Assembly: GCA_017744495.1 (NCBI GenBank)
Contig: JAGIBE010000077.1
Coordinates: 1-46,115 of the forward strand
Source: Caulobacter sp.
GTDB lineage: Bacteria; Pseudomonadota; Alphaproteobacteria; Caulobacterales; Caulobacteraceae
Length of the DNA: 46,115 nucleotides
Reading direction: 5' to 3'
The notes beneath the pieces are model-generated. The model was not told where the DNA came from, did no database searches, and was given only the letters and a program-made list of their open reading frames with translations. Shown piece after piece: positions 26,019-33,773 of the stretch; position 1 is the first letter of the stretch; each line of letters opens with the position of its first letter. The translations under genes and the position numbers were made by a program.

Positions 26019-26176
26019 TCAGTCCCGATCCAACGCCGCAGGATCGGGAGGCGCGCGATCGCGCCCAGGCGGCGGCGCAGCAGCGGGGCCTTCAGCAGGC
26101 GCGACTCCACGATAATCACCGCCCACGCGCCCCAGTCGCGCAGCCGCAGGAACAGGGCCAGCCCGCCGCGCCTCAC
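26015..26176 (-). CDS. Possible 53-residue basic protein coupled to the glycosyltransferase-like gene
   Basis: GTG at 26174-26176 overlaps the stop of the upstream gene as GTGA and opens a 53-codon frame: MRRGGLALFLRLRDWGAWAV followed by an Arg/Leu-rich end RRWIGTD. It has one hydrophobic stretch and many arginines, like a membrane-anchoring tail. It could be a real coupled small protein, or the former C-terminus of the glycosyltransferase displaced by a frameshift (the convergent paralogue has a similar basic tail in frame). Confidence 0.35.
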   Translation of the reverse strand: MRRGGLALFLRLRDWGAWAVIIVESRLLKAPLLRRRLGAIARLPILRRWIGTD

Positions 26177-27204
26177 GCCAGCACCTGGTCGGTGATCTCG
26201 CGCACCACCGTGCGCCAGCTGTAGCGGCCCGAGGCCACGATCTCGGCATGGGCCCGGTCGACCATCGCCTGGGCCCGGTTGGGGTCGCGGCTGAGATCGA
26301 GGGCCGCCTCGATATCCGACAGGTCGCGGCGCACCGGCTGGTAGTGGACCCCGGCCTCGAGCACGCCGCTGTAGTCGCCCTCGACCAGCACCTGAAAGGT
26401 CCGGGTGGCCGCCGCCTCCAGATGGCGGGGCGACATGGCGCGGATCTCGGCCTCCGGGGTCAGGGCGATGGGCAGCTCGCCCGTCGGATCGACCAGGGAC
26501 GAGCCGCCCTCGACTCCGACCACCGCCCGGCTGGCGGCCAGCAACCGCATCCAGGCTTCGCCCACAAGCCGCCGCTCGCCGTCCACCGCCACGTCGGCCC
26601 GCCAGCCTCGGACCTTGGCCCAGTCCGCCGCCCGCAGCCCAACCTCGCGCTTGAGCACCCCCATCTCGCCCAGCCAGACCGGCGCCTCCCAGGCGCGATA
26701 GCTGACGGCGATCGGCCGCCGCGTCAGGTCGCTGGAGGCCCGTCGCATCAGGGCGTCGTCGATGTAGCTGGTCAGGAAGCGCCTCAGGGCGAACGGCCGC
26801 TGCGCCACCGGATAGACGCTGTCCCACAGGGCCGGGTCCAGGGCGGTCAGCAACAGGTCGATCCGCGCCTCGACCAGCACCTCGCGCAGGCTTCGCAGGC
26901 CCAGGAACTCGTCCAGCGGCGCGGCCACCCGGCGCGACCGCGCGGGGACCACCTCCATCGCCCGCCGCAACCCGCCGAGCCCGACCCGCGTATAGCGCGC
27001 GGCCAGGGCCGTGGCGTCGACCAGCACAAGCTCCGGGTCCAGCTGGGCGATCCAGGCCGGACTGAACGGAAAGCCGATGTTCAGGAACACCACCCGGCCG
27101 GGGAAATAGGCCTTCCAGGCGAAGATCCGCTGATGCTCCCAACGGCGCATCGGCCACTGGCCGCGCCAGTTGTAGAGGACGAGAGCGGTCGGTCGGTTAC
27201 GCAT
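26173..27204 (-). CDS. Second glycosyltransferase-like protein, paralogous to 24612-26018
   Basis: 343 residues. The C-terminal half follows the same pattern as the convergent gene: VVGVEGGSSLVDPTGELPIA against LAVESGASVFDFDGAVAA, and EAAATRTFQVLVEGDYSGVL against EAIALRTLIIAYPGRYSGVL, ending RYSWRTVVREITDQVLA. The N-terminal half (TALVLYNWRGQWPMRRWEH) also looks like a Rossmann-type start. Activity is inferred from the shared fold. It faces the glycan operon and is therefore transcribed separately, from a promoter in the 117-bp gap after the AraC gene or upstream of it. Confidence 0.72.
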   Translation of the reverse strand: MRNRPTALVLYNWRGQWPMRRWEHQRIFAWKAYFPGRVVFLNIGFPFSPAWIAQLDPELVLVDATALAARYTRVGLGGLRRAMEVVPARSRRVAAPLDEFLGLRSLREVLVEARIDLLLTALDPALWDSVYPVAQRPFALRRFLTSYIDDALMRRASSDLTRRPIAVSYRAWEAPVWLGEMGVLKREVGLRAADWAKVRGWRADVAVDGERRLVGEAWMRLLAASRAVVGVEGGSSLVDPTGELPIALTPEAEIRAMSPRHLEAAATRTFQVLVEGDYSGVLEAGVHYQPVRRDLSDIEAALDLSRDPNRAQAMVDRAHAEIVASGRYSWRTVVREITDQVLA

Positions 27205-27321
27205 GCCCGGCGGACTGGGCCGAGATCAAACGCGAAGCCATCAACGCCGCCTTACGTGGAAGCGCCCGACGCGCTCGCGTCAAACGTCGGCGGCGACGGC
27301 GGTCCCTGTCAACGCCTAAGG

Positions 27322-28455
27322 CTATCGCGCGTGAGCCGCGCCCTGAGCCCCGCGCAGGGTTTCGGACGGCGACTCGCCGAACATCGCCCGATAGGCCCCC
27401 GAAAAGCGCCCCAGCTCCCAAAAGCCCTGATCCAGCGCCACCTGGGTCACCGTGGTCGGGTGACGGCCGGCGTCCAGCAGCCGCGCCCGGGCCGCCGACA
27501 TGTTCTTCAGCCGCAGATAGGCCTTGGGACTGATGTCGAGCAGGTCGTGGAAGGCGCGGTACAGGGTGCGGCGCGAGATGTTCAGGGCCTCGCAGATGTC
27601 CTCGATCTGCACCGCCTGACGGGCGCCGCCGCTTTCCAGGAAGTCCTCGGCGCCGCGCACGATGCGGGCGGCGTTCAGCGCCCCCTGGCGGCGGGCGCCC
27701 TCGACCTTGACCTCGGCCAGGGCGGTCAGCAGGCCGTCCAGCAGCTCGTTGCGCAGGAAGGCGACGGCCCCGCTGGGCACATTGCCGCCCATGGCGCGCA
27801 GCATGCTCGCGCAGCCTTGCAGCACGCGCTTGCAGGCGGCCCGGGCTTCGGGCGGCGGCGAATAGACGGCCGGCTCGGTCCAGAAGCAGGGATCGGCCAG
27901 CCACTCGAACGCCTCGGCCCGCTGCATCACCAGGCCCCAGGGCGCGGTGACGACGGCATAGGCGACGTGGCCCTGAAAGCGTCCGTCCAGTTCGCCGCCC
28001 GGCGGGATGGCGACGATGTCGCCCTCCTCGACCCTATGGCCCCACTGGTTCAGCACGCCCTCTTGCTCCATCACCGAGACCAGGCTGAAAGCCTTGCGCG
28101 ACATGACCCCGCGCACCCGCAGATCGCCGTCGAAGGCCCCGGAGTCGAAGCCCATGTCGCCGAGGGTGGCGCGCAGCAGGTGGCCGCGGCACGGCTCGGG
28201 GGTCAGCTGGGTAATCGAGAGGTCGCGGCCGGCGGAATGGGCCCAGACCTCGTGCGGCCCCCGGGTTTCGCGCAGTTCCACGCGCCCCAGGGAAACGGGC
28301 GCCGCCCGTCCGCCGAACGAGCGCTCCTCGTCGAACGCGCCGACAATCAGCCCGTCGTCGGCCAAGCCGGCGCGCGACGGGGTCTCCTTGACCGGCCGCC
28401 AATCGGCGCTCGACCAAGATTGGGAATGACCTTCCCTCCAGCCTTCATTGTCCAT
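27322..28455 (-). CDS. AraC-family transcriptional regulator
   Basis: 377 residues from ATG 28455, which has AGGAGAGG just upstream; earlier in-frame starts at 28503 and 28524 lack this. The C-terminal AraC double helix-turn-helix runs QIEDICEALNISRRTLYRAF, then VTQVALDQGFWELGRFSGAYRAMFGESPSETLR. The N-terminal 250 residues contain a cupin-like sensing region (VEEGDIVAIPPGGELDGRFQGHV). Targets are unknown; the neighbours are a leftward glycosyltransferase-like gene and a divergent gene of unknown function, either of which could be controlled. Confidence 0.88.
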   Translation of the reverse strand: MDNEGWREGHSQSWSSADWRPVKETPSRAGLADDGLIVGAFDEERSFGGRAAPVSLGRVELRETRGPHEVWAHSAGRDLSITQLTPEPCRGHLLRATLGDMGFDSGAFDGDLRVRGVMSRKAFSLVSVMEQEGVLNQWGHRVEEGDIVAIPPGGELDGRFQGHVAYAVVTAPWGLVMQRAEAFEWLADPCFWTEPAVYSPPPEARAACKRVLQGCASMLRAMGGNVPSGAVAFLRNELLDGLLTALAEVKVEGARRQGALNAARIVRGAEDFLESGGARQAVQIEDICEALNISRRTLYRAFHDLLDISPKAYLRLKNMSAARARLLDAGRHPTTVTQVALDQGFWELGRFSGAYRAMFGESPSETLRGAQGAAHAR

Positions 28456-28792
28456 CGGACCTCTCCTGGCGGAGACCCGTGCGATCCATGACCCCTGCGT
28501 CATGTCCTTAGGAAGCGACCGCACCTGTCGTCGCCCGATTCACCCTGCAACGATGGCACGGCTCATCTGTGTTGTAAGTAAGGTGAAACCACTAGAAAGC
28601 ATCGAAGCAACAGACAAAATTACAAATTTTCGTATGGCTCAGCTTGATAACCAAATTTTGTGTATAGTTAATTTAACATTATTCATTAATACATAAAAAC
28701 CCAAGGAGTAAACGCGTGATTGGCACTTGCCGCATAGCAGCCCGAGAGATTCGCGAGAAACTCCAGGATGAAACGGGGTCGCGGAGGACTCT
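28456..28792 (+). promoter_or_regulatory. 337-bp divergent region with a strongly AT-rich core
   Basis: About 28560-28705 is much richer in A+T than the rest of the window (TACAAATTTTCG, GTGTATAGTTAATTTAACAT). It lies between the AraC gene and the 28793 gene and probably holds both promoters. I could not place unambiguous -10/-35 pairs. AAGGAG at 28703-28708 precedes a short reading frame. Confidence 0.5.
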
Positions 28793-28820
28793 ATGGCTCG
28801 TCCGAATTGGAAGGAAATGA
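28716..28820 (+). CDS. Possible 34-codon leader ORF
   Basis: GTG 28716 preceded by AAGGAG (7 nt spacing) opens a 34-residue basic peptide, MIGTCRIAAREIREKLQDET and onward, ending at 28820. It overlaps the first nine codons of the downstream gene in another frame. The strong ribosome-binding site suggests it may be translated and influence initiation at 28793. Confidence 0.35.
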   Translation: MIGTCRIAAREIREKLQDETGSRRTLWLVRIGRK

Positions 28821-29320
28821 CGATCTTCGGAAAACGGAATCTCGCGGAGACTCCGAACAACCCACGAGAGCCGGACGATTGGGCTCAAGCTCTGCGCGAC
28901 TTGAAGGCCGTCTGCGACGGCGAGCGCCGCCAGAGACGCCAGATCGCCGAGAGCGGCGCGCGGCAACTGATTCGCGCCCAGGCCGTGCTCCACGAGGCCG
29001 AAATCCGCCAGCGCGACGCCGAGGCGGCCCTGAGCCGGGCCCGGCGGATGGCGGCGGTCGGCTGGATGGCCGCCGAGGCCTGTCGCGACATGACCGCCCT
29101 GCACGCCGTGGCCATGAAGGCCCTCACCGCGTCCCGCGCCCGTCTGCACGGCGACCACCGGACGGTCAGCGAGATCGACTGGGCCCTTGGCGGGCTGAAC
29201 CAGGCCGAACAGATGCTGGAGCGGGTGACCGCCTATCTGGACGCCCGGCGCGAGGCCGGCCAGGCCGCCCATATCGACGGGCTGCTGGCCGGGCCCCAGG
29301 GACCCGGCCAAGCCGCCTAG
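28793..29320 (+). CDS. Uncharacterised helical (coiled-coil-like) protein
   Basis: 175 residues, not recognised as a known family. It is rich in Ala, Arg, Glu and Gln, with heptad-like stretches (LRDLKAVCDGERRQRRQIAE, RQRDAEAALSRARRMAAVG, QAEQMLERVTAYLDARRE), so mostly alpha-helical and probably cytoplasmic. It has no signal peptide or membrane segment. GGAGG lies 5 nt before the ATG, an excellent start. It is preceded by the AT-rich region and a possible leader ORF, and ends 6 nt from the convergent MFS gene. The unusual promoter environment suggests independent regulation or acquisition. Confidence 0.75.
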   Translation: MARPNWKEMTIFGKRNLAETPNNPREPDDWAQALRDLKAVCDGERRQRRQIAESGARQLIRAQAVLHEAEIRQRDAEAALSRARRMAAVGWMAAEACRDMTALHAVAMKALTASRARLHGDHRTVSEIDWALGGLNQAEQMLERVTAYLDARREAGQAAHIDGLLAGPQGPGQAA

Positions 29321-29326
29321 ACCGCC

Positions 29327-31003
29327 CTACGCCTCGATGTCGACGTCCTTGGTTTCCTTCAGGAACAGGACGCCCACCACCGCGGTCACCGCGGCCACGA
29401 CGATCGGGTACCAGAGGCCGTAATAGATATTCCCCGTGGCCGCGACCATGGCGAAGGCCGTGGTCGGCAGGAAGCCGCCGAACCAGCCGTTGCCGATGTG
29501 GTAGGGCAGGCTCATCGAGGTGTAGCGGATGTTGGTCGGGAACAGCTCGACCAGCATGGCGGCGATGGGGCCGTAGACCATGGTCACATAGATCACCAGG
29601 ATCGCCAGCACGCCGATCACCAGCGGCTTGTTGATCAGGGCCGTATCGGCCTTGGCCGGATAGCCGGCGGCCTTCAGGGCCGCGCCCAGCTGCTTTTCCC
29701 AAACGGTCTTCCTGGCCTTGAACGCGGCCTTGTCGAGGGTCTGGCCGGGGAAGGAGTCGATGGTCGCGCCGCCGATCTTGATCTGGGCCACCGAACCAGC
29801 CGGGGCGGCCTGGTTGGCGTAGGTGACGCCGGCCTTGGCCAGATACGACTTGGCCAGGTCGCACGAGCGGTTGAACACGGTCTTGCCCACCGGGTCGAAC
29901 TGGAACGAGCAGTCGGCGGGGTCAGCCACGACGGTCACCGGAGCGCTGGCCACGGCTGCCGCCAATTGCGGATTGGCGGCGGTCGTCAGGGTCTTGAACA
30001 GCGGGAAATAGGTCAGGGCCGCGAGGACGCAGCCCAGCATGATGATCGGCTTGCGGCCAATCTTGTCCGACAGCCAGCCGAAGAACACGAAGAACGGCGT
30101 GCCGATCAGCAGGGCCACGGCGACCAGCAGGTTGGTGGTCCCGCCATCGACCTTGAGCATCTTCTCCAGGAAGAACAGTGCGTAGAACTGGCCGGTGTAC
30201 CAGACCACCGCTTGGCCGGCGGTCAGCCCCACCAGGGCCAGCAGCACGATCTTCAGGTTGCCCCACTTGGCGAAGGAGTCGGCCAGGGGCTTCTTGCTGC
30301 CCTTGCCCTCGTCGACCATGCGCTGGAACGACGGGCTTTCCGACAGCTGCAGGCGGATCCACAGCGACACGCCCAGCAGCAGCACCGAGATCAGGAACGG
30401 CACGCGCCAGCCGAAGGTCTCGAAGGCGGCTTCGCCGGTCGCCTGCCGCGTCAACAGGATCACCACCAGGCTGAGGAACAGGCCGAAGGTGGCCGTCACC
30501 TGGATGAAGCTGGTGTAGAAACCGCGCTTCCCAGGCGGGGCGTGCTCGGCCACATAGGTGGCGGCGCCGCCGTACTCGCCGCCCAGGGCCAGGCCCTGGA
30601 CCAGGCGCATCACCACCAGGGCGATGGGCGCGGCGATGCCGATAGCCGCGTAGCTGGGCAGCAGGCCGACGGTGAAGGTCGACAGGCCCATCAGCAGCAT
30701 GGTGACCAGGAAGGTGTTCTTGCGGCCCCACAGGTCGCCTAGGCGTCCGAACACCAGGGCCCCGAACGGCCGGACTGCGAAGCCCGCCGCGAAGGCCAGC
30801 AAGGCGAAGATGTAGCCGGTGGTCTCGTTGACGCCCGAGAAGAAGTGCTTGGTGATATAGGTGGCCAGCGAGCCGTACAGATAGAAATCGTACCACTCGA
30901 AGACGGTGCCGACCGAGGCGGCTCCGATGACCAGGGCGTCCTTGCGCTCCACGGCGCGACCGCCCCTGGCGCCCTTCACCGTTTTCGCGGCGTCGCTTCC
31001 CAT
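29327..31003 (-). CDS. MHS-family MFS transporter (organic acid / osmolyte:H+ symporter type)
   Basis: 558 residues, inner membrane, about 12 membrane segments. Family motifs: VFEWYDFYLYGSLATYITKH at the first segment, GRLGDLWGRKNTFLVTMLLM in loop 2-3, and LALGGEYGGAATYVAEHAP. A 125-residue soluble insert (about 365-490: ADCSFQFDPVGKTVFNRSCD onward, with two Cys) sits in the second half. I recall this insert from related 550-residue MHS proteins in proteobacteria. The start at 31003 is preferred over 31009 because GGGGGA sits 7 nt upstream. The substrate (proline/betaine, ketoglutarate, citrate or similar) cannot be chosen from sequence. It is monocistronic and convergent with 28793. Confidence 0.88.
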   Translation of the reverse strand: MGSDAAKTVKGARGGRAVERKDALVIGAASVGTVFEWYDFYLYGSLATYITKHFFSGVNETTGYIFALLAFAAGFAVRPFGALVFGRLGDLWGRKNTFLVTMLLMGLSTFTVGLLPSYAAIGIAAPIALVVMRLVQGLALGGEYGGAATYVAEHAPPGKRGFYTSFIQVTATFGLFLSLVVILLTRQATGEAAFETFGWRVPFLISVLLLGVSLWIRLQLSESPSFQRMVDEGKGSKKPLADSFAKWGNLKIVLLALVGLTAGQAVVWYTGQFYALFFLEKMLKVDGGTTNLLVAVALLIGTPFFVFFGWLSDKIGRKPIIMLGCVLAALTYFPLFKTLTTAANPQLAAAVASAPVTVVADPADCSFQFDPVGKTVFNRSCDLAKSYLAKAGVTYANQAAPAGSVAQIKIGGATIDSFPGQTLDKAAFKARKTVWEKQLGAALKAAGYPAKADTALINKPLVIGVLAILVIYVTMVYGPIAAMLVELFPTNIRYTSMSLPYHIGNGWFGGFLPTTAFAMVAATGNIYYGLWYPIVVAAVTAVVGVLFLKETKDVDIEA

Positions 31004-31203
31004 TCGCATTCCCCCGTCATCTTTTTTGGCGTCGCCGCTCCGGACGATCCGCCTATGTTACCGCAACCACGGCCGCGCTCACAATGAACGGCGTTCGCGA
31101 TGTTGGCGAGGCTAAACATGAACCTGGCGAAAGCCGAAGCGTTGGCTCAAAGAAATCTTCGTGGTCCCATTTTCCGGGACCAGACAAGGGATTCGGTGGC
31201 GAA

Positions 31204-32172
31204 ATGAGCGTCGTCGCGGCTTACGTCTACAAGGACGGCGTGCGGACCCGGGCGGTCAGCCTCGACCAGGACGACGCCTTGGTCACCAAGCCCGGCGAGT
31301 TCGTCTGGATCGGCCTGTACGAGCCGAGCCAGGCCGAGATGGACCGGCTCCAGAAGCGCTTCAAGCTGCATCCCCTGGCCATTGAGGACGCGCTCAACGC
31401 CCATCAGCGGCCCAAAGTCGAGGTCTATGGCCGCGAGCTGTTCGTGGTGGCCCGCACGGCCCAGCTGGTCGACGCCCAGATCGCCTATGGCGAGACGGCG
31501 ATCTTCGTCGGCGAGGGCCACCTGATCACCGTCCGCCACGGCTCGGCCCGTGCTCACACCGAGCTGCGCGCCCAGCTGGAGGCCTCGCCCGCCTTGCTGG
31601 CCAAGGGGTCGGACTATGTGCTGCACGCCGTGCTCGACTTCGTGGTTGACGGCTACCTGCCGATCATCCAGGCCCTGGAGGACGAGGTGCTGGATATCGA
31701 GCGGCGCACGCTTGAAGCGTTTCTCAGCCACGCCGAGGTCAAGCGCCTGTTCCATGTCCGGCGCGACCTGATCCGCTTCAAGCGCGTGCTCTCGCCGATG
31801 GCGGAGGTCGCCGGTCGGCTGGAGCACCTGGAGACGCCCTGCCTGGACACCGATGTCCGCCCCTATTTCCGCGACGTGCTGGACCACACCCAAAAGGTCG
31901 AGGGCATGGTCGACGCCCTTCGCGAAGTGATCACCTCGGTGTTCGAAGCCGCCTCGCTGCTGGAACAGCAACGGCAGAGCGAGATCACCCGCAAGCTGGC
32001 CGCCTGGGCCGCCATCCTGGCGGTCCCCACGGCCGTGGCCGGCGTCTACGGCATGAACTTCGAGCACATGCCGGAGCTGCATTGGGTGTGGGGCTACCCG
32101 GCCGTGATGGCCGGCGTCGCCGCCGTGGTGGGCTATCTGTACTGGCGGTTCAAGAAGAACCAGTGGCTCTGA
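31204..32172 (+). CDS. corA: CorA-family Mg2+/metal-ion channel
   Basis: 322 residues. The cytoplasmic N-terminal funnel contains HPLAIEDALNAHQRPKVEVY and the helix LLEQQRQSEITRKLAAWAAI. The C-terminal pore has the GMN signature (VYGMNFEHMPELHWVWGYP) between two membrane helices and ends in the basic tail YLYWRFKKNQWL. It forms a homopentamer for Mg2+/Co2+/Ni2+ uptake. ATG 31204 begins the conserved domain; an in-frame ATG at 31084 would add 40 unconserved residues and lies in the promoter zone. A palindromic element follows the stop by 23 nt. Confidence 0.9.
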   Translation: MSVVAAYVYKDGVRTRAVSLDQDDALVTKPGEFVWIGLYEPSQAEMDRLQKRFKLHPLAIEDALNAHQRPKVEVYGRELFVVARTAQLVDAQIAYGETAIFVGEGHLITVRHGSARAHTELRAQLEASPALLAKGSDYVLHAVLDFVVDGYLPIIQALEDEVLDIERRTLEAFLSHAEVKRLFHVRRDLIRFKRVLSPMAEVAGRLEHLETPCLDTDVRPYFRDVLDHTQKVEGMVDALREVITSVFEAASLLEQQRQSEITRKLAAWAAILAVPTAVAGVYGMNFEHMPELHWVWGYPAVMAGVAAVVGYLYWRFKKNQWL

Positions 32173-32195
32173 GAACGCTCTCGAACCTCCAAAAC

Positions 32196-32306
32196 GTTGT
32201 CATCCCGGAAGCCCCGCAGGGGCTGTCCGGGACCCAGGTGACTGGGCCGAAGCGGTGCAGCGCCCTGGGTCCCGGACAAGCGCTGCGCGCTTTCCGGGAT
32301 GACAAC
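32196..32306. repeat. REP/BIME-like palindromic element 1
   Basis: Outer arms are perfect 15-bp inverted repeats (32196-32210 with 32292-32306, GTTGTCATCCCGGAA). Inner arms are perfect 14-bp repeats (32225-32238 with 32264-32277, GTCCGGGACCCAGG). It lies between corA and the convergent small gene and could act as a bidirectional terminator. It shares the GTCATYCCGG and GGGACCC cores with element 2 at 39912. Confidence 0.8.
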
Positions 32307-32329
32307 TTTGAGAGCGCCGTGAAGAGCAG

Positions 32330-32557
32330 CTAGCTCGCCCAGGCCCGCGCCGGGTGCAGGAAACGGCCGGCCTCGGCGCCGTCGCGCAGGAAGACCCGCA
32401 CCTCGGCGGCATGGCCGGAGGCGGCCAGGCGGTTGGCCAGATCGCGGGCGGCGGCTTCGGCGCGACCGCCGCGTTCGAAGGTGAGGTCGGCCTCGAGGGC
32501 CTCGGAGCGCACGGACCAGCCTTGCTCGGCCGGGGCGACGGAAATCAGCAGAGCCAT
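32330..32557 (-). CDS. Small uncharacterised protein
   Basis: 75 residues from ATG 32557 (AAGGAG 7 nt upstream): MALLISVAPAEQGWSVRSEA, then GGRAEAAARDLANRLAASGH and AEVRVFLRDGAEAGRFLHPA. It has no signal peptide. It looks like a compact alpha/beta fold (strand, strand, helix, strand), somewhat like DUF2188-type proteins, but I cannot assign it. It is monocistronic, with its promoter in the 410-bp gap to its right. Confidence 0.7.
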   Translation of the reverse strand: MALLISVAPAEQGWSVRSEALEADLTFERGGRAEAAARDLANRLAASGHAAEVRVFLRDGAEAGRFLHPARAWAS

Positions 32558-32967
32558 GACGAGCTCCTTACGCAAAGCGACTATCGGGTGCGCCGGCTAG
32601 TAGGCCATAAGGGCGCGAACGAGCGGGTTTTTCGGGCCGGCGATCCATCCCCGAAACGTCGAGGTCAGATCGGCATTCGCCCTACGAGGGGATGACATCG
32701 ACACATCTTATAAGCTCGCAATTTCACAACTTGACGACATGGGTATGACCCGAACGCAACTGACGCGAGCCAGAACTCCTGGCCCCGTTTTTAGTTTCTC
32801 GGGTCGTTGGATGATCTGCGGGCCCGGCCAGAAAATCTGCCGAGACTCAATTCCTATCAGTTTGATAGATTTTTGGAGGCGACGTCCTTTCCCTCCCCTT
32901 TGGACGGCGCCGGCGCGCGCCGCGCGGACCCGTCGGGGGATGGGTGTCCGCGCGGCGCGCTAGCCCT
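32558..32967. promoter_or_regulatory. 410-bp intergenic region with inverted repeats
   Basis: No convincing gene is present. It must contain the promoter of the 75-residue gene. Notable sites are CTATCA-GTT-TGATAG at 32854-32868 (possible operator) and the strong hairpin at 32915-32960. The stretch around 32700-32880 is AT-richer than average. Confidence 0.4.
32915..32960 (-). terminator. Long hairpin after the TetR gene
   Basis: A perfect 15-bp GC-only-rich stem (32915-32929 with 32946-32960) with a 16-nt loop lies 7 nt past the TetR stop on the minus strand. There is no T tract, so intrinsic termination is uncertain. Confidence 0.5.
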
Positions 32968-33606
32968 TTAGCAGTCCGGCTGGTCGAGGTGGGCCTTGAT
33001 CAGCGCCCGACCGGCGCGCGCCACGACCTTCACCGGGCCGCTGGGGCCCAGGGTCACGCGGGCGGTGTAGGAGCCTTCCATCAGCAGCATCAGGCCGTCG
33101 GCCAGGTCGTCGTTCGGAGCCCCGGCCCGTCGGCACAGGTCGACCAGGCGGGAATGGAGCTGCTGCTTGTAGGCCACCGACACCTTCTGGGCCGGGTGGT
33201 CGGCCTCGTGCAGCTCGATGGCGGCGTTGGACAACGGACAGCCGTGGACGTCGGCGTTGCAGGCCTTGGTCTCGAAGGCGTCGAAGATCGCCTCCAGCTG
33301 GGCCCGCGGATCACCGCAGGTGCAGCCGACCACCTCTTCCCACCACGCCCAGTAGTCGCGCTCCTGCTCGCGCAGCACCTCGACGACCAGCTCGTCCTTG
33401 GACGGGAAGTTGCGGTAGAGCGTCATCTTGGTGGCTTCGGCCTCGGCGGCGATCGCCTCGACCCCCACCGCGCGGATGCCGTGCTGATAGAACAGCTCGC
33501 GGGCCGTTTCGAAGATCCGGTCACGGGCCGGTCTTTTGGACAACGGAGCGCACGCGGGCGCCTCCAACTCGTCCACCTTGCCCCCGCCAGAATTTCTCTC
33601 AGCCAT
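32968..33606 (-). CDS. TetR-family repressor, divergent from an RND pump (TipR-like)
   Basis: 212 residues. The N-terminal helix-turn-helix runs RDRIFETARELFYQHGIRAV, then VEAIAAEAEATKMTLYRNFP and SKDELVVEVLREQ. The C-terminal ligand domain has several Cys (CTCGDPRAQ, KACNADVHGCPLSNAAIEL), a pattern also seen in other TetR regulators. ATG 33606 has GAGGTG 8 nt upstream; GTG 33612 is an alternative. It is divergent from the efflux operon, with operators on both promoters, so it almost certainly represses the pump and itself. In Caulobacter crescentus a TetR called TipR controls an AcrAB-NodT operon; this gene is a plausible counterpart, not proven. Confidence 0.9.
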   Translation of the reverse strand: MAERNSGGGKVDELEAPACAPLSKRPARDRIFETARELFYQHGIRAVGVEAIAAEAEATKMTLYRNFPSKDELVVEVLREQERDYWAWWEEVVGCTCGDPRAQLEAIFDAFETKACNADVHGCPLSNAAIELHEADHPAQKVSVAYKQQLHSRLVDLCRRAGAPNDDLADGLMLLMEGSYTARVTLGPSGPVKVVARAGRALIKAHLDQPDC

Positions 33607-33623
33607 TTTCACAGCACCTCACC

Positions 33624-33652
33624 TTGACGTGAGAGTTACCGGTCAGTATCTC
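33624..33652 (+). promoter_or_regulatory. Predicted promoter of the efflux operon
   Basis: TTGACG (33624-33629), 17-bp spacer, TATCTC (33647-33652). The -35 sequence is the mirror of the one on the opposite strand at 33717-33722. Operator 1 fills the spacer. Confidence 0.55.
33635..33650. promoter_or_regulatory. TetR operator 1 (overlaps the efflux promoter)
   Basis: GTTACCGGTCAGTATC, an imperfect 16-bp palindrome matching operator 2 at 12 of 16 positions. Its centre is 31 bp (three helical turns) from that of operator 2. Confidence 0.6.
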
Positions 33653-33665
33653 TCACCGCGTGGAT

Positions 33666-33681
33666 GATACCGAACGGTATC
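33666..33681. promoter_or_regulatory. TetR operator 2 (near the repressor's own start site)
   Basis: GATACCGAACGGTATC: perfect 7-bp half-sites around AA. It lies just downstream of the predicted -10 of the leftward repressor promoter, so binding should block autotranscription. Confidence 0.65.
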
Positions 33682-33693
33682 GTCACATACGAC

Positions 33694-33722
33694 TACATCG
33701 TCACAGATGGACGTCACGTCAA
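33694..33722 (-). promoter_or_regulatory. Predicted promoter of the TetR gene
   Basis: On the minus strand: TTGACG (33722-33717), 17-bp spacer, GATGTA (33699-33694). It is the inverted counterpart of the efflux promoter; the two -35 regions form a 10-bp inverted repeat (33623-33632 with 33714-33723). Confidence 0.5.
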
Positions 33723-33773
33723 GCAACAGCAACTGCGACATTTGATCCTTAAACCCCGGACCGGAGCGAGCCA

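Noticed and set aside
28768..29634. Plus-strand frame starting at 28768 and running through the 28793 gene
   Set aside because: Translation is Arg/Pro/Gly-rich without features, and the 28793 frame has a much better ribosome-binding site and balanced composition.
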